From: Bin55 sp965116055
GTDB taxonomy: Bacteria > Pseudomonadota > Gammaproteobacteria > Pseudomonadales > Azotimanducaceae
Assembly (NCBI GenBank): GCA_965116055.1
Contig: OZ220466.1
Location: 1,426,001 to 1,490,000, forward strand
Length of the DNA stretch: 64,000 bases
Direction of reading: 5' to 3'
Below, piece by piece: positions 43,879-51,801 of this stretch (its first letter is position 1; each line of letters begins with the position of its first letter). The notes beneath the pieces are model-generated. The model was not told the origin of the DNA. It made no database searches and was given only the letters and a program-made list of their open reading frames with translations. The translations under genes and the position numbers were made by a program.

Positions 43879-44991
43879 TCAATCGAGTGGCTGGCCGTAA
43901 ATGTCGACTTCATCGTAGCGCAGCAGCTTCGGGTCGTAGTCGGGATGGCGGTCGAATATTTGCGGTTTACCCCAATTTGCTTTGATGGTGGGGTCGTAGT
44001 CGGAAGGTAGTTCTCCAGATGTGCGTTTGGAGAGTTCATCGTGTAAGGGGAGAAAGACTCGCCCTAGTTCCGGCGGCATGGCACCGCGCCCAGATGGCTG
44101 GGTCTGCTCCGCGGGGCGCATATTCAATTCTTTGTCGAATCGAAACGCTTGTTTTTGATACGCTGTTTGAGCAGCTTTCTCCGCATCCGTCATGTTGACT
44201 ACGACGGTACGACCAACTGGAATCACCGGCGTGTACATCGCTTTCGTGAGCGTATCGGCTGGTTGGGATTCCGACGGCAGAGGCCCAGCCCCAACAACGA
44301 ACTGGCCTTGTCGACACCTTACCCAAAATCCGCCATGGGAACCGTCGGGAAACGCGTAGCGTGGGGTATGTGTGAATTCTTCGGCGAATGTGTAGTCGAT
44401 TGTCTTGATGGTATCGCGATATTTATCTGACTGAGATCTGGAAGTCAGGATAGCTCGTGCACTGGATACCCATTCAGGTGTCATGAAGACGAAGCGTGGC
44501 ATGGTGCGCACAGCCATCGCGTCGTTAACGCTTTGCCAAATCGCATGCAGCACTTGATCAGGCGGTGGCGTCCCGTACATTTGCCAGTTGCCGACGCTAA
44601 ACAAGCGGTTACGTGCAGCCTCAACAACCTTTGGATCTTTTCCCCTAAAAATGAGGCGGGCCATATTGCTCATGAGCGAATGATCGCCGATCATTTTCAT
44701 GTCGCATTGATCATCCGGTAACTCTTCCGCCATGATTTCTGCACTGCCGTTTTCGAACACGACGGAATACGCGAGCGTGTTTCCAACATGCAGAAAGTGC
44801 GGAGCGTTATGTGCGACTTGACAGAACGAGTGACGATTCGCTTGTTTAAGGGGCTCGCGGTATCGTTCTATTTCGGTCTCAAGTAGTCCGCGAGCTGCAT
44901 TAACCCATGCTTTGGTCGCAAAAGTGAGATCGCCAATGCTCTCGGGCATCGCGGCTGTTAGGACTGAAACGGAGCCGTTTGCGATAGTCAA
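43879..44991 (-). CDS. Unknown 370-residue protein with two related halves
   Basis: No family recognised. Two segments share a pattern: FATKAWVNAARGLLETEIER near residue 24 and FMTPEWVSSARAILTSRSQS near residue 169. Each is followed by HAP- or YAFPDG-type text and a beta-rich part (NTLAYSVVFENGSAEIMAE; GGFWVRCRQGQFVVGAGPLP). The pattern recalls sterol-carrier-like or SRPBCC folds, but that is a guess. The C-terminus is Pro/Asp-rich (FDRHPDYDPKLLRYDEVD). No signal peptide. It lies downstream of the two ABC exporter genes on the same strand, so a role linked with them is possible. Confidence 0.7.
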   Translation of the reverse strand: MTIANGSVSVLTAAMPESIGDLTFATKAWVNAARGLLETEIERYREPLKQANRHSFCQVAHNAPHFLHVGNTLAYSVVFENGSAEIMAEELPDDQCDMKMIGDHSLMSNMARLIFRGKDPKVVEAARNRLFSVGNWQMYGTPPPDQVLHAIWQSVNDAMAVRTMPRFVFMTPEWVSSARAILTSRSQSDKYRDTIKTIDYTFAEEFTHTPRYAFPDGSHGGFWVRCRQGQFVVGAGPLPSESQPADTLTKAMYTPVIPVGRTVVVNMTDAEKAAQTAYQKQAFRFDKELNMRPAEQTQPSGRGAMPPELGRVFLPLHDELSKRTSGELPSDYDPTIKANWGKPQIFDRHPDYDPKLLRYDEVDIYGQPLD

Positions 44992-45033
44992 GTGGATTAC
45001 TCAAGTGCACATTTATGCGGAATGATAAGTGGC

Positions 45034-46842
45034 TTAGCGATAAGCGGCCGCTTGCGTTTCATAGAGTTTCGCATAGTGCCCTTCGGTTGCCATGAGCTCT
45101 TCGTGGGATCCCGTTTCACTTACGGTAGCGCCGTCAAGTACCACGATTTGATCTGCCATTCGGACCGTGCTGAAACGATGCGATATCAACAGCGTAATTC
45201 GGCCGCTACCGTTCTCGTCCTTGTTATGAGATCCCTCGCGGATGCCTTGCGCATAACGTTCGAACAGTGCGTATTCCGTTTCGGCATCAAGAGCCGCGGT
45301 AGGCTCGTCTAGTAGTAACAGCAGTGGTTGTTCTCGCATAAAACCGCGGGCGAGCGATAGCTTTTGCCACTGGCCGAAACTTACCTCAACCCCGTCAGGC
45401 CAATCTGGACCCAGTTGCGTATCCAGTCCGTGTTTCAATTTGTCAACTACATCTTCTGCGCCAGCGCGCTCAATTGCTCTGCTCACGGCTGTGCCATCAG
45501 CCATATATGGCTCATCGCCGATACCTACTGTAGTCTTCGCAGGTAGCTCGAATCGGAAGAAATCTTGAAAGGCGCCGGCTAAGCGTGAGCGCCAGGCTGC
45601 CGGGGCCAATTGCGAAAGATCCTTGCCATCCACAAGAATCTGACCTTCTGTGGGTTGATACATACATGCGAGTAATTTCACGAGCGTGGTTTTCCCCGCG
45701 CCGTTTTCACCTACGATGGCAATGACTGAGCCGGCGCGGAGCGTAAGGTTGAGATTCCGCAAGGCGTACCGATCAGAGCCAGGGTATACGAAGGAGACAT
45801 TCTTAAATTCAATGCTGTGTTTTAGACTTTCTGGAATAGAGCGTACAGCATTGACGACTTGCGATGCCGCGTAGTCTTCCAGCCAGGCTAAGCGCTTTGA
45901 TCCATCCATCCAAATGCCGCGAAGAAATCCCAACTCGCCGACGGTTGCACTGATATAACCTGCAAGTCGCGATCCGGCAGCAATTAATAGTAACGTTTGA
46001 GCGGCTGGCGCTTCAAGGCCGTACACGACAAAGACAACTGAAAACACGAAGCCAAGACCAAATATGCTCCACGCTATGGACTGATACAAACCGCTGCCGT
46101 TCCTGGCTTTCGAAACAGGTCGATACCACTGTTCCCAAGTCTCCCGTCGCCGTCGAACGACATCGCGCGTAAAACCTGTGAGACGAACTTCTTTGCCTGG
46201 TGGGGCTGTCGTTGCGATATCGAACAGATGTCTCGCCAAGCGATTTGATGAAGCGTAGCGTTCTTCGACGGCACGTTCCAAACCCGGTCGCCATAACGAG
46301 GATGCAAGACTTGGAATAGCGAACAGAACCAGCGCTAACAACGCTGGATGTATGACAGCCAAAATTGATACGGTCACACCTAATCTGAGTAACCATCCTG
46401 CGGTCGAGAAGATCGACATGTACATGTGATCAAGTGCAAATACTTGATCGCGTAAAACAGCCAAACGATCTAAATATTCTGCGCGCTCATGGATCTCCAC
46501 ACTCACAACGCTCGCTTGTAGTTTTGCGACATGTGATTCGAGCGCGATGGAAACTCGATCTCGAAACCTTCGTTGCGTTCGATCACTCATTACTCGTAAC
46601 GCCCAAGTCAAGGTGGCCGATGCGCCCATCCCGATCGTGCCGATCCAAACGAAAGTATGGTTGGATTCGATTAAGCCATAACCGAGCAAACCCAACCAAA
46701 CGGCATAGAGTGCATCGGGTAGGGCAGCGAGCAAAGCGAGTGCGAACGAGATCAAGAGAAGGGCTGGCTCTGCGACATAACCGCGTTTTAGAGCACGCCA
46801 CATTGATTCGAGCGCACCTGGCATGGCATCAAGCGAGGACAT
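45034..46842 (-). CDS. ABC exporter half-transporter, subunit 2 (fused membrane and ATPase domains)
   Basis: About 602 residues from ATG 46842, which has AAGGAT upstream; the longer frame from 46908 only overlaps the partner gene. Up to six membrane helices (residues about 25-320) are followed by an ATPase domain with Walker A GENGAGKTTLVKLLA, a variant signature VSFGQWQKLSLARG and Walker B LLLLLDEPTAALD. It overlaps the upstream partner by 14 bp, so they probably form a heterodimer. The SFGQW signature in place of LSGGQ is typical of the peptide or bacteriocin exporter-like group. The substrate is unknown. Confidence 0.88.
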   Translation of the reverse strand: MSSLDAMPGALESMWRALKRGYVAEPALLLISFALALLAALPDALYAVWLGLLGYGLIESNHTFVWIGTIGMGASATLTWALRVMSDRTQRRFRDRVSIALESHVAKLQASVVSVEIHERAEYLDRLAVLRDQVFALDHMYMSIFSTAGWLLRLGVTVSILAVIHPALLALVLFAIPSLASSLWRPGLERAVEERYASSNRLARHLFDIATTAPPGKEVRLTGFTRDVVRRRRETWEQWYRPVSKARNGSGLYQSIAWSIFGLGFVFSVVFVVYGLEAPAAQTLLLIAAGSRLAGYISATVGELGFLRGIWMDGSKRLAWLEDYAASQVVNAVRSIPESLKHSIEFKNVSFVYPGSDRYALRNLNLTLRAGSVIAIVGENGAGKTTLVKLLACMYQPTEGQILVDGKDLSQLAPAAWRSRLAGAFQDFFRFELPAKTTVGIGDEPYMADGTAVSRAIERAGAEDVVDKLKHGLDTQLGPDWPDGVEVSFGQWQKLSLARGFMREQPLLLLLDEPTAALDAETEYALFERYAQGIREGSHNKDENGSGRITLLISHRFSTVRMADQIVVLDGATVSETGSHEELMATEGHYAKLYETQAAAYR

Positions 46843-48622
46843 CAAGATCCTTGTCGCTTTCGTCGAAGTGAGAAGCCTGCAAGTCGAACATGGTTTGGTA
46901 TCGTCCACCTAGTGCCATGAGTTCCTCGTGTGATCCGAGTTCAATAACATGCCCTTGTTCTAGCACGCAGATGAGATCAGCCTTACGTACGGTTGAAAAG
47001 CGATGGGAGATCAAAATCGTCGTGACATCTTGAGTTTCTTCCATCATGCGGCTGAAAATCTCCGCTTCGCCGCGTACATCAAGCTGTGCAGTTGGTTCGT
47101 CCAATAACACCAATCCCGCGCCGAGATAGACTTGGCACAACGCTCGCGCTAGGGCGATGCGTTGCCACTGACCGCCGGAAAAATCGGTGCCGTTTGCATA
47201 CGCTTTATTCAGTACGGTATCAAGCGGGACTAGATCTTGCATACCAGCCTTCTCAAGCGCCTGCAGAATGATCTCGTCGGAGCCTTCACCGGTGGGGCAA
47301 ACGTTTTCGCGAAGCGTTAGTTCAAAACGAATAAAGTCTTGAAAAACGGCGGTAACCCTTCTACGCCAGGATTCAATTGAGAACTCGCGAAGATCAATGC
47401 CGTCAATTTCGATTGCGCCTTCTTGCGGGTCGTATAACCGACATAGCAGTTTTGCAAGCGTTGTCTTACCAGCGCCATTTGGGCCAACGATGGCAAGCGT
47501 CGTACCTGCCGGGATGGTGAGATTAAAGTGATTGAGCGTCACTTCCCCAGTAGTTGGGTATGCAAACTTCAGGTCTTTGAACGCAAGATCACGCATTGGC
47601 AATGCGTCGGCGGGACGGGAGCCGTTAGGGAGATGGCCTGCTTCGGCCATGGTGCTCTGCAATCGCATCACAGCGCCTGCAGGCGCAGCAGCCCCGTCAA
47701 GCGCCCACGAGAGCCCGCCGAAAGCGATCATGCTAGCTGTCATAGCTGCGGCAGCGAAAACGACCACCTCCTGCAAATCAAGTAAACCGTTGGTCGCATC
47801 GTAAGCAAGCGATACGAACACGATGACGTTAGCAGCCGTGACCAGCGTCAGACTTAATGCCATTGGACGCTGTCGAAGTCGCGTGGCCTCCCAACGCAGA
47901 TCGTGCAATTTACGACGGTGCAGAGCAAATCGATTAACGACCCAATTCGCTATACCGAAGAGTCGTAATTCCTTGCTAGCGGGTGGATTGACGGCCATCC
48001 GATATGCGTAATCGGCATGTCGTTGGGCCATACGAACTTCAGCTGTCTGACGATCCCGCCACACGCCGCTTTCGCGCAAGAGGTAATGGGTCAGTAGCCA
48101 TGCCCCGCCGATCAGAATAGGCGCCCACCACGAATAACCAAAGAGCAAGCTGGTTGCAACTAAGCCTGCGATCATTTCAACAAGCCCTGATGCGATGAAA
48201 TCCATTGATATAAACAATGGCGGTCCGCTAATGCCCAGATCGAAATCTCGGGCCATCGTGAGATCGTTTGTTGCTTCGGTGTCTTCAAGGTGGCCTATAC
48301 CTTCGGGTTGAATGCAGGCGAGTGTCAGACGATCGTATAGGAACGCGGCCATCCTGCTACCAAGGTTTTGACTTACCATCAGATGCAAAGGTGAGAGTAC
48401 TTGCACTAACACGAACATGCCACCTACAAGTACAAGCGGATAGAGTACGGATGTGCTGTTTTGTACGGCGCCGACCAACATGCCCATAGCGACGACGAAT
48501 AACGCAGGCAATAGGCCACGAGCAATGAGTAACAACCACCATGCCAGCGTTAGCGGCAAGGATGCCTGTGGAAGCATTGTTAGGTACTTCCATTCGTCGC
48601 GCTGAGTGAGTTTGGTGAGCAT
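46829..48622 (-). CDS. ABC exporter half-transporter, subunit 1 (fused membrane and ATPase domains)
   Basis: 597 residues. Membrane part about residues 20-310 (LPLTLAWWLLLIARGLLPAL, LYPLVLVGGMFVLVQVLSPL). The ATPase has Walker A GPNGAGKTTLAKLLC, signature FSGGQWQRIALARAL and Walker B GLVLLDEPTAQLD, and IEIDGIDLREFS between them. Both subunits keep Walker and D-loop residues, so both sites may hydrolyse ATP. It is first gene of the pair. No biosynthetic or toxin gene is adjacent; only the two-repeat protein at 43879-44991 follows. Confidence 0.88.
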   Translation of the reverse strand: MLTKLTQRDEWKYLTMLPQASLPLTLAWWLLLIARGLLPALFVVAMGMLVGAVQNSTSVLYPLVLVGGMFVLVQVLSPLHLMVSQNLGSRMAAFLYDRLTLACIQPEGIGHLEDTEATNDLTMARDFDLGISGPPLFISMDFIASGLVEMIAGLVATSLLFGYSWWAPILIGGAWLLTHYLLRESGVWRDRQTAEVRMAQRHADYAYRMAVNPPASKELRLFGIANWVVNRFALHRRKLHDLRWEATRLRQRPMALSLTLVTAANVIVFVSLAYDATNGLLDLQEVVVFAAAAMTASMIAFGGLSWALDGAAAPAGAVMRLQSTMAEAGHLPNGSRPADALPMRDLAFKDLKFAYPTTGEVTLNHFNLTIPAGTTLAIVGPNGAGKTTLAKLLCRLYDPQEGAIEIDGIDLREFSIESWRRRVTAVFQDFIRFELTLRENVCPTGEGSDEIILQALEKAGMQDLVPLDTVLNKAYANGTDFSGGQWQRIALARALCQVYLGAGLVLLDEPTAQLDVRGEAEIFSRMMEETQDVTTILISHRFSTVRKADLICVLEQGHVIELGSHEELMALGGRYQTMFDLQASHFDESDKDLDVLA

Positions 48623-48701
48623 CGAATCTATGCGAAAAGTAATTTCTCTAGGAAGGCTGATCGGGTAGGGTTATTTTGCTTAATTCTGACGCGAAATAGA
48701 G

Positions 48702-49025
48702 TCAGATGCAATCGTGCGGTTTCGGCAAACCGCTCAGCATCGCAACGTGTCTTGATGTCTGTTTTCCGAATAAGCGCGCGAGGGCAATAGAAGAGCCTAA
48801 TTGCTTGTCGATGTCATTGCGTACTACTCGAACTAGCGTCCGCATGGTCAGGCCACGACCTGTACGATCGTAAAACTTACGTATGCCTAGGATGACTCGC
48901 CAATGATCTTCTGTTAACTTGATGTCTAGATTATGCGCGATAACCTCGGCGAGAGCGAACGACCAGGTATTTCGATCAAGTAGAAAGCCATCGTGAGTGA
49001 ATGTCGAACGATTCCAGGTAATCAT
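48702..49025 (-). CDS. tusE: Sulfurtransferase TusE (DsrC family)
   Basis: 107 residues. It accepts persulfide sulfur and passes it to MnmA. DGFLLDRNTWSFALAEVIAH, LTEDHWRVILGIRKFYDRTG and the C-terminal LPKPHDCI with the catalytic penultimate Cys are as expected. The second DsrC Cys is absent (Ala/Met at that region), as in TusE proper. Located 28 bases after tusD on the same strand. Confidence 0.92.
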   Translation of the reverse strand: MITWNRSTFTHDGFLLDRNTWSFALAEVIAHNLDIKLTEDHWRVILGIRKFYDRTGRGLTMRTLVRVVRNDIDKQLGSSIALARLFGKQTSRHVAMLSGLPKPHDCI

Positions 49026-49053
49026 GGATCTGCTCTCAATAAGGCATAGCGGC

Positions 49054-49425
49054 CTATGCTGTAAACGAGATCAACCGATCTGATTCAAGCATTGCTTCAA
49101 TGAGCTGTCCTAGTCCGCTGACTACAAACCCGTCGGCGACGGTGTTGTAATTCTCATCGCAACCGATACCACGGCGTTGCGCTGCACTTATACAAATTGC
49201 TAGTTCGACGTCATGATCTTCGCTTAAGGTGAGCCATGCTTTTTGTAAATTGGGTTCGTCGTCAGGCATGGTTAAGTAGCGTGCACCGATTGCTACAGCA
49301 TCTTGATAGAAGAATACGCGGTAGATGCTATGCTCGGACCTTGTCACGGCGTACGCAAAGTCCAATGCGGTATGGCAAGCGCGAGTGGTCGTTGGCGACC
49401 CCTGAACTAAGATGCTAAATTGCAT
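49054..49425 (-). CDS. tusD: Sulfurtransferase TusD (DsrE family)
   Basis: 123 residues. It relays sulfur from TusA towards TusE in 2-thiouridine synthesis. The fold blocks FSILVQGSPTTTRACHTALD and FAYAVTRSEHSIYRVFFYQD are followed by the catalytic Cys in ELAICISAAQRRGI. A second Cys-containing stretch, GCDENYN, follows. In E. coli TusD works in a TusBCD hexamer. No tusB or tusC is present between tusD and tusE here. Confidence 0.9.
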   Translation of the reverse strand: MQFSILVQGSPTTTRACHTALDFAYAVTRSEHSIYRVFFYQDAVAIGARYLTMPDDEPNLQKAWLTLSEDHDVELAICISAAQRRGIGCDENYNTVADGFVVSGLGQLIEAMLESDRLISFTA

Positions 49426-49768
49426 GGCTTGAATTTTGACGACGATCGATAAGTTTGGTCGGGGGAGGTCCTTGTCGTAGTCGCTGGATTAGTTTAATTC
49501 ACAGGGATGCATTGAGTCATGTCAAATGTCGTCGTTAGACGGGCTACCATCTACGTTGATCTAAAGCAAGCTCATGCTTCAGTATGCAGGAGGTGATATG
49601 ACATGTACAAATCGCCTCGGTAACTGAAGGTTGTTAAAGTTATGTAATGATGTACTTTGCATCCAAATATTGGAACACGGATTCAACCACCAAGTGCAAC
49701 TTAAAGAAACCTCTCAAAACCCAAATTCCGCTGACTATGATGTTTATTAACCCATTGATTTTGTTACC
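49426..49768. other. Gap between tusD and the duplicated cassettes
   Basis: About 340 bases, AT-rich toward the right. A textbook ribosome site AGGAGGTGAT at about 49588-49597 precedes an ATG at 49598 that opens only nine codons (MTCTNRLGN), so either a leader peptide or chance. No RNA gene is recognised. The stretch 49711-49725 shares ACCTCTCAAAACC with the complement of 51737-51749, another hint of repeated material. Confidence 0.35.
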
Positions 49769-49840
49769 TTATAATTTTGGACAATCAGCAGGCAGTACCT
49801 CAGTGTCTTTGGGTCGGTTGTTGGGGTCGTAAAAATCCAT
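49769..49840 (-). CDS. Tiny YDPNNRP peptide, copy A
   Basis: 23 residues, MDFYDPNNRPKDTEVLPADC then PKL. AGGAG lies six to ten bases before the ATG on the minus strand, and the frame starts nine bases after the stop of the 49849-50496 gene. A homologous ORF occupies the same place after the second membrane gene, with the YDPNNRPK core and EVLP conserved. Conservation of start, ribosome site and residues argues for translation. No known function. Confidence 0.55.
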   Translation of the reverse strand: MDFYDPNNRPKDTEVLPADCPKL

Positions 49841-49848
49841 GATTTCTC

Positions 49849-50496
49849 CTAGTTTAATGGAAAGACATTTGGGAAGATGAATTCTAGAGGGTAGTACATG
49901 GCCATTGCTATGTACTTTGATACGGGTGGGACGACGTAGGTAAAGAAAAGGATGACATATATAAGGAAAAGCCATGCGCCGAATCCCCACTCGTTTGTTT
50001 CTTTCACTACTTCTTCGTAGAAACCCACATTGTGCAGGTGTTCACGTGCGACTTCTTGAAGGCTGTTTTCGAGCTTACTCACGAATTCATCGATCATTCT
50101 TAGCTCGAATCGACTCACAGCCATACCTTCCGCTTGGCGTGTCATGTCAAGCACTTTGATTTTGAGTTTCGGGTCAGGCTTGGGTAGTGATTTATGCCAT
50201 CTATCAAATTCTTTGTCGTTGTCTACGTGTTTGAGATATTCTTCCACTGGAATTTCGTATTCGCTAGCCATAATCCCTTTGATGGCGGCGAATTCGTCCA
50301 TGAAGGCAATGAATTCCTTTCGTGCGAAGTTGTTGTTTGTTTGGTCGTTGGGGTCATACCAACCTAATTTCTCGAATATCCAGTAATGCAACTCCATAAA
50401 CCACAACATAGGCATGACGATAGGGTGCATGATTTTTAGAAGCACGGTATCGCACTCAGCCCAATCGGACCAAAAATCTTTTGCTCTTTCTACCAC
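49849..50496 (-). CDS. Cassette membrane protein A (EFAxIKGI/DMTRQA type)
   Basis: 215 residues, GTG start overlapping the methyltransferase stop by 7 bp. Hydrophobic N-terminal stretch (LKIMHPIVMPMLWFMELHYW), a soluble middle with EFAAIKGI, KSLPKPDPKLKIKVLDMTRQ, LENSLQEVAREHLHNVGFYE, then C-terminal helices (WLFLIYVILFFTYVVPPVSK). Protein B (50981-51577) shares these middle motifs in the same order but little else. No family recognised. Probably bitopic inner-membrane protein. The matched partner, tail and peptide genes suggest a functional module rather than random ORFs. Confidence 0.65.
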   Translation of the reverse strand: MVERAKDFWSDWAECDTVLLKIMHPIVMPMLWFMELHYWIFEKLGWYDPNDQTNNNFARKEFIAFMDEFAAIKGIMASEYEIPVEEYLKHVDNDKEFDRWHKSLPKPDPKLKIKVLDMTRQAEGMAVSRFELRMIDEFVSKLENSLQEVAREHLHNVGFYEEVVKETNEWGFGAWLFLIYVILFFTYVVPPVSKYIAMAMYYPLEFIFPNVFPLN

Positions 50497-50849
50497 GGTA
50501 GTTCTCCTTCGGGGTTAGGGTTCTGGTCAAGCCAGTGTATTTGGGGTGGGTTGGGAATTCGCTTGGGCTTTTCGGTTCTGTCCCAAATGTACCAAGCGAA
50601 GGCGAGTGCTGAACCTTTGCCGTCGCGTGTGCAATTGACGCGGCGGACGAAAGGGCATACCCATTTGGGAGGGTTGGTGGACCAAATGTGGTTGTATCTT
50701 GAGACTCCTTTGAGTAGTTGCAGGCGTGCGAAGATGGCGACGCCTTTATCAGCTATAGATAGAGACTTGCTGATAAATTCCTCAACTAGATTGAATGGAG
50801 GGTTAACTATCATCCAGTCAGGTTGATCATTGAATGGACATGTCGGCAT
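50490..50849 (-). pseudogene. 5'-truncated phage-type DNA adenine methyltransferase
   Basis: 119 residues. PDWMIVNPPFNLVEEFISKS carries motif IV (NPPF) of amino-methyltransferases, followed by KGVAIFARLQLLKGVSRYNH, NPPKWVCPFVRRV and SALAFAWYIWDR, as in phage-type adenine methyltransferases of about 200 residues. The SAM-binding motif I half is missing, so activity is unlikely. The upstream boundary coincides with sequence matching the 5' end of the IS1595 fragment at 52.26 kb, so the ATG itself is borrowed. The C-terminal tail PKRIPNPPQIHWLDQNPNPE recurs at 51571-51653. Its stop overlaps the start of gene A. Confidence 0.7.
50497..50572 (-). repeat. Cassette flank repeat, copy A (methyltransferase tail)
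   Basis: 76 bases matching 51578-51653 at about 74 positions. On the minus strand it encodes PKR.PNPPQIHWLDQNPNPE and ends where the membrane protein gene begins in both copies. Confidence 0.9.
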
Positions 50850-50923
50850 ATCTCATACTGTTGACTTCCAAATCAGACAGTACCTTCGGAAAATTGCTTG
50901 GAAATAGTTGGCGGAGGAACAGG
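50835..50923 (+). repeat. Partial copy of the tRNA-Ser flank (att-like), distal copy
   Basis: Two blocks match the tRNA-Ser region in the same order. 50835-50871 matches 52249-52285 (34 of 37). 50897-50923 matches 52425-52451 (26 of 27), the latter including the last 15 bases of tRNA-Ser. Between them 25 bases replace the 139 bases of the other copy. It lies in direct orientation to the tRNA copy, as expected for attL/attR of an element that enters at the tRNA 3' end. Confidence 0.8.
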
Positions 50924-50971
50924 TAGTACTTCGAATTCTTTGGGTCGGTTGTTTGGGTCGTAAAAAGCCAT
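50873..50971 (-). CDS. Tiny YDPNNRP peptide, copy B
   Basis: 32 residues, MAFYDPNNRPKEFEVLPVPP then PTISKQFSEGTV. AGGAG precedes the ATG, and the ORF starts nine bases after the stop of gene B, as in copy A. The C-terminal part from about PPPTISKQF reads through the att-like block, so its tail was probably changed by recombination. The YDPNNRPK and EVLP core is shared with copy A. Confidence 0.5.
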   Translation of the reverse strand: MAFYDPNNRPKEFEVLPVPPPTISKQFSEGTV

Positions 50972-50980
50972 TGGTTGCTC

Positions 50981-51577
50981 CTAGTTGTAGTCGAAGAAAA
51001 AGCCGGATTCAAGACCGTATCCGACGCCTGTGGTGATGATGTACAAATAAAGCAATCCTAAGCAGACGGCCATGAATTCATGGGGATTCTTTTCCTTTTT
51101 ATTCAGTTCCTCATAGAATCCTTCGTTGCGTAGATGTGTTTGGGCTATCTTTTGTAAGCTATATTCTAGTTCCCATGTGAATTCGCTCAATGCTTTAAGC
51201 TCAACCTTGTACTTAGCCATACTGTACGCTTGTCTTGTCATATCAAGGACTTTGCTTTGCAATTGCTTCGATGGTCTAGGTATGGAGTCAACCCAATCCT
51301 GCCATACTTTTTCCCTGAATTTCTTTGATAGACGCTTGTTCGCCCAGGCTTGGTCGGCTTTGCGGGATTTTTCCGCGACCTCCGGAGTCCGAGGATAATC
51401 GCTCTCTCTGATACCTTTTATGCTAGCGAATTCTTCCATGTGTTTTCGGAAGCATGGTTGAAGGTCTTTTTGTGCGTAAAACGGGTTTGGTTTATGTGTG
51501 AAAACATAAGTATGACACTTCCAAAACCATACAAGGGCGTCGCGGATGAGGCTGAGAATGACTAAAAAAATCACCAT
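50981..51577 (-). CDS. Cassette membrane protein B (EFAxIKGI/DMTRQA type)
   Basis: 198 residues. N-terminal helix MVIFLVILSLIRDALVWFW, middle with EEFASIKGI, DSIPRPSKQLQSKVLDMTRQ, LEYSLQKIAQTHLRNEGFYE, then a C-terminal helix FMAVCLGLLYLYIITTGVGY. It is a paralogue of gene A with an extra charged insert (EKSRKADQAWANKRLSKK). The ATG overlaps the stop of the methyltransferase-tail ORF (CCATGGTGA), the same coupling as in gene A. Function unknown. Confidence 0.65.
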   Translation of the reverse strand: MVIFLVILSLIRDALVWFWKCHTYVFTHKPNPFYAQKDLQPCFRKHMEEFASIKGIRESDYPRTPEVAEKSRKADQAWANKRLSKKFREKVWQDWVDSIPRPSKQLQSKVLDMTRQAYSMAKYKVELKALSEFTWELEYSLQKIAQTHLRNEGFYEELNKKEKNPHEFMAVCLGLLYLYIITTGVGYGLESGFFFDYN

Positions 51578-51684
51578 GGTAGTTCTCCTTCGGGGTTAGG
51601 GTTCTGGTCAAGCCAGTGTATTTGGGGTGGGTTGGGGAATCGCTTGGGCTTTTTCACTTCAAACACCCAAATTTCAATAGGCAT
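51571..51684 (-). pseudogene. Isolated methyltransferase tail ahead of gene B
   Basis: A 37-codon frame from ATG 51684: MPIEIWVFEVKKPKRFPNPP then QIHWLDQNPNPEGELPW. The last 25 residues match the C-terminus of the truncated methyltransferase, but no catalytic part remains. The DNA match to 50497-50572 is nearly perfect. It could be a remnant or a short ORF kept for translational coupling to gene B. Confidence 0.6.
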
Positions 51685-51788
51685 TCATCATCATCGCACC
51701 ATTTGACCGACAAACCGAAAAAAACGAGGTTTTGAGAGGTCCCGTAAGTCTCGGGGTGTTCTGGATCGGGCCAGTCAATAATGATTTC
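51654..51788 (-). other. Open frame without a normal start codon
   Basis: The minus strand is open for 44 codons reading EIIIDWPDPEHPETYGTSQN, then LVFFGLSVKWCDDDECLLKF and GCLK. It has no ATG, GTG or TTG at its 5' side and an upstream TGA. Composition looks protein-like. It may be the end of a lost gene that once preceded the methyltransferase tail. Confidence 0.3.
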
Positions 51789-51801
51789 TCATGAGAACTT
51801 T

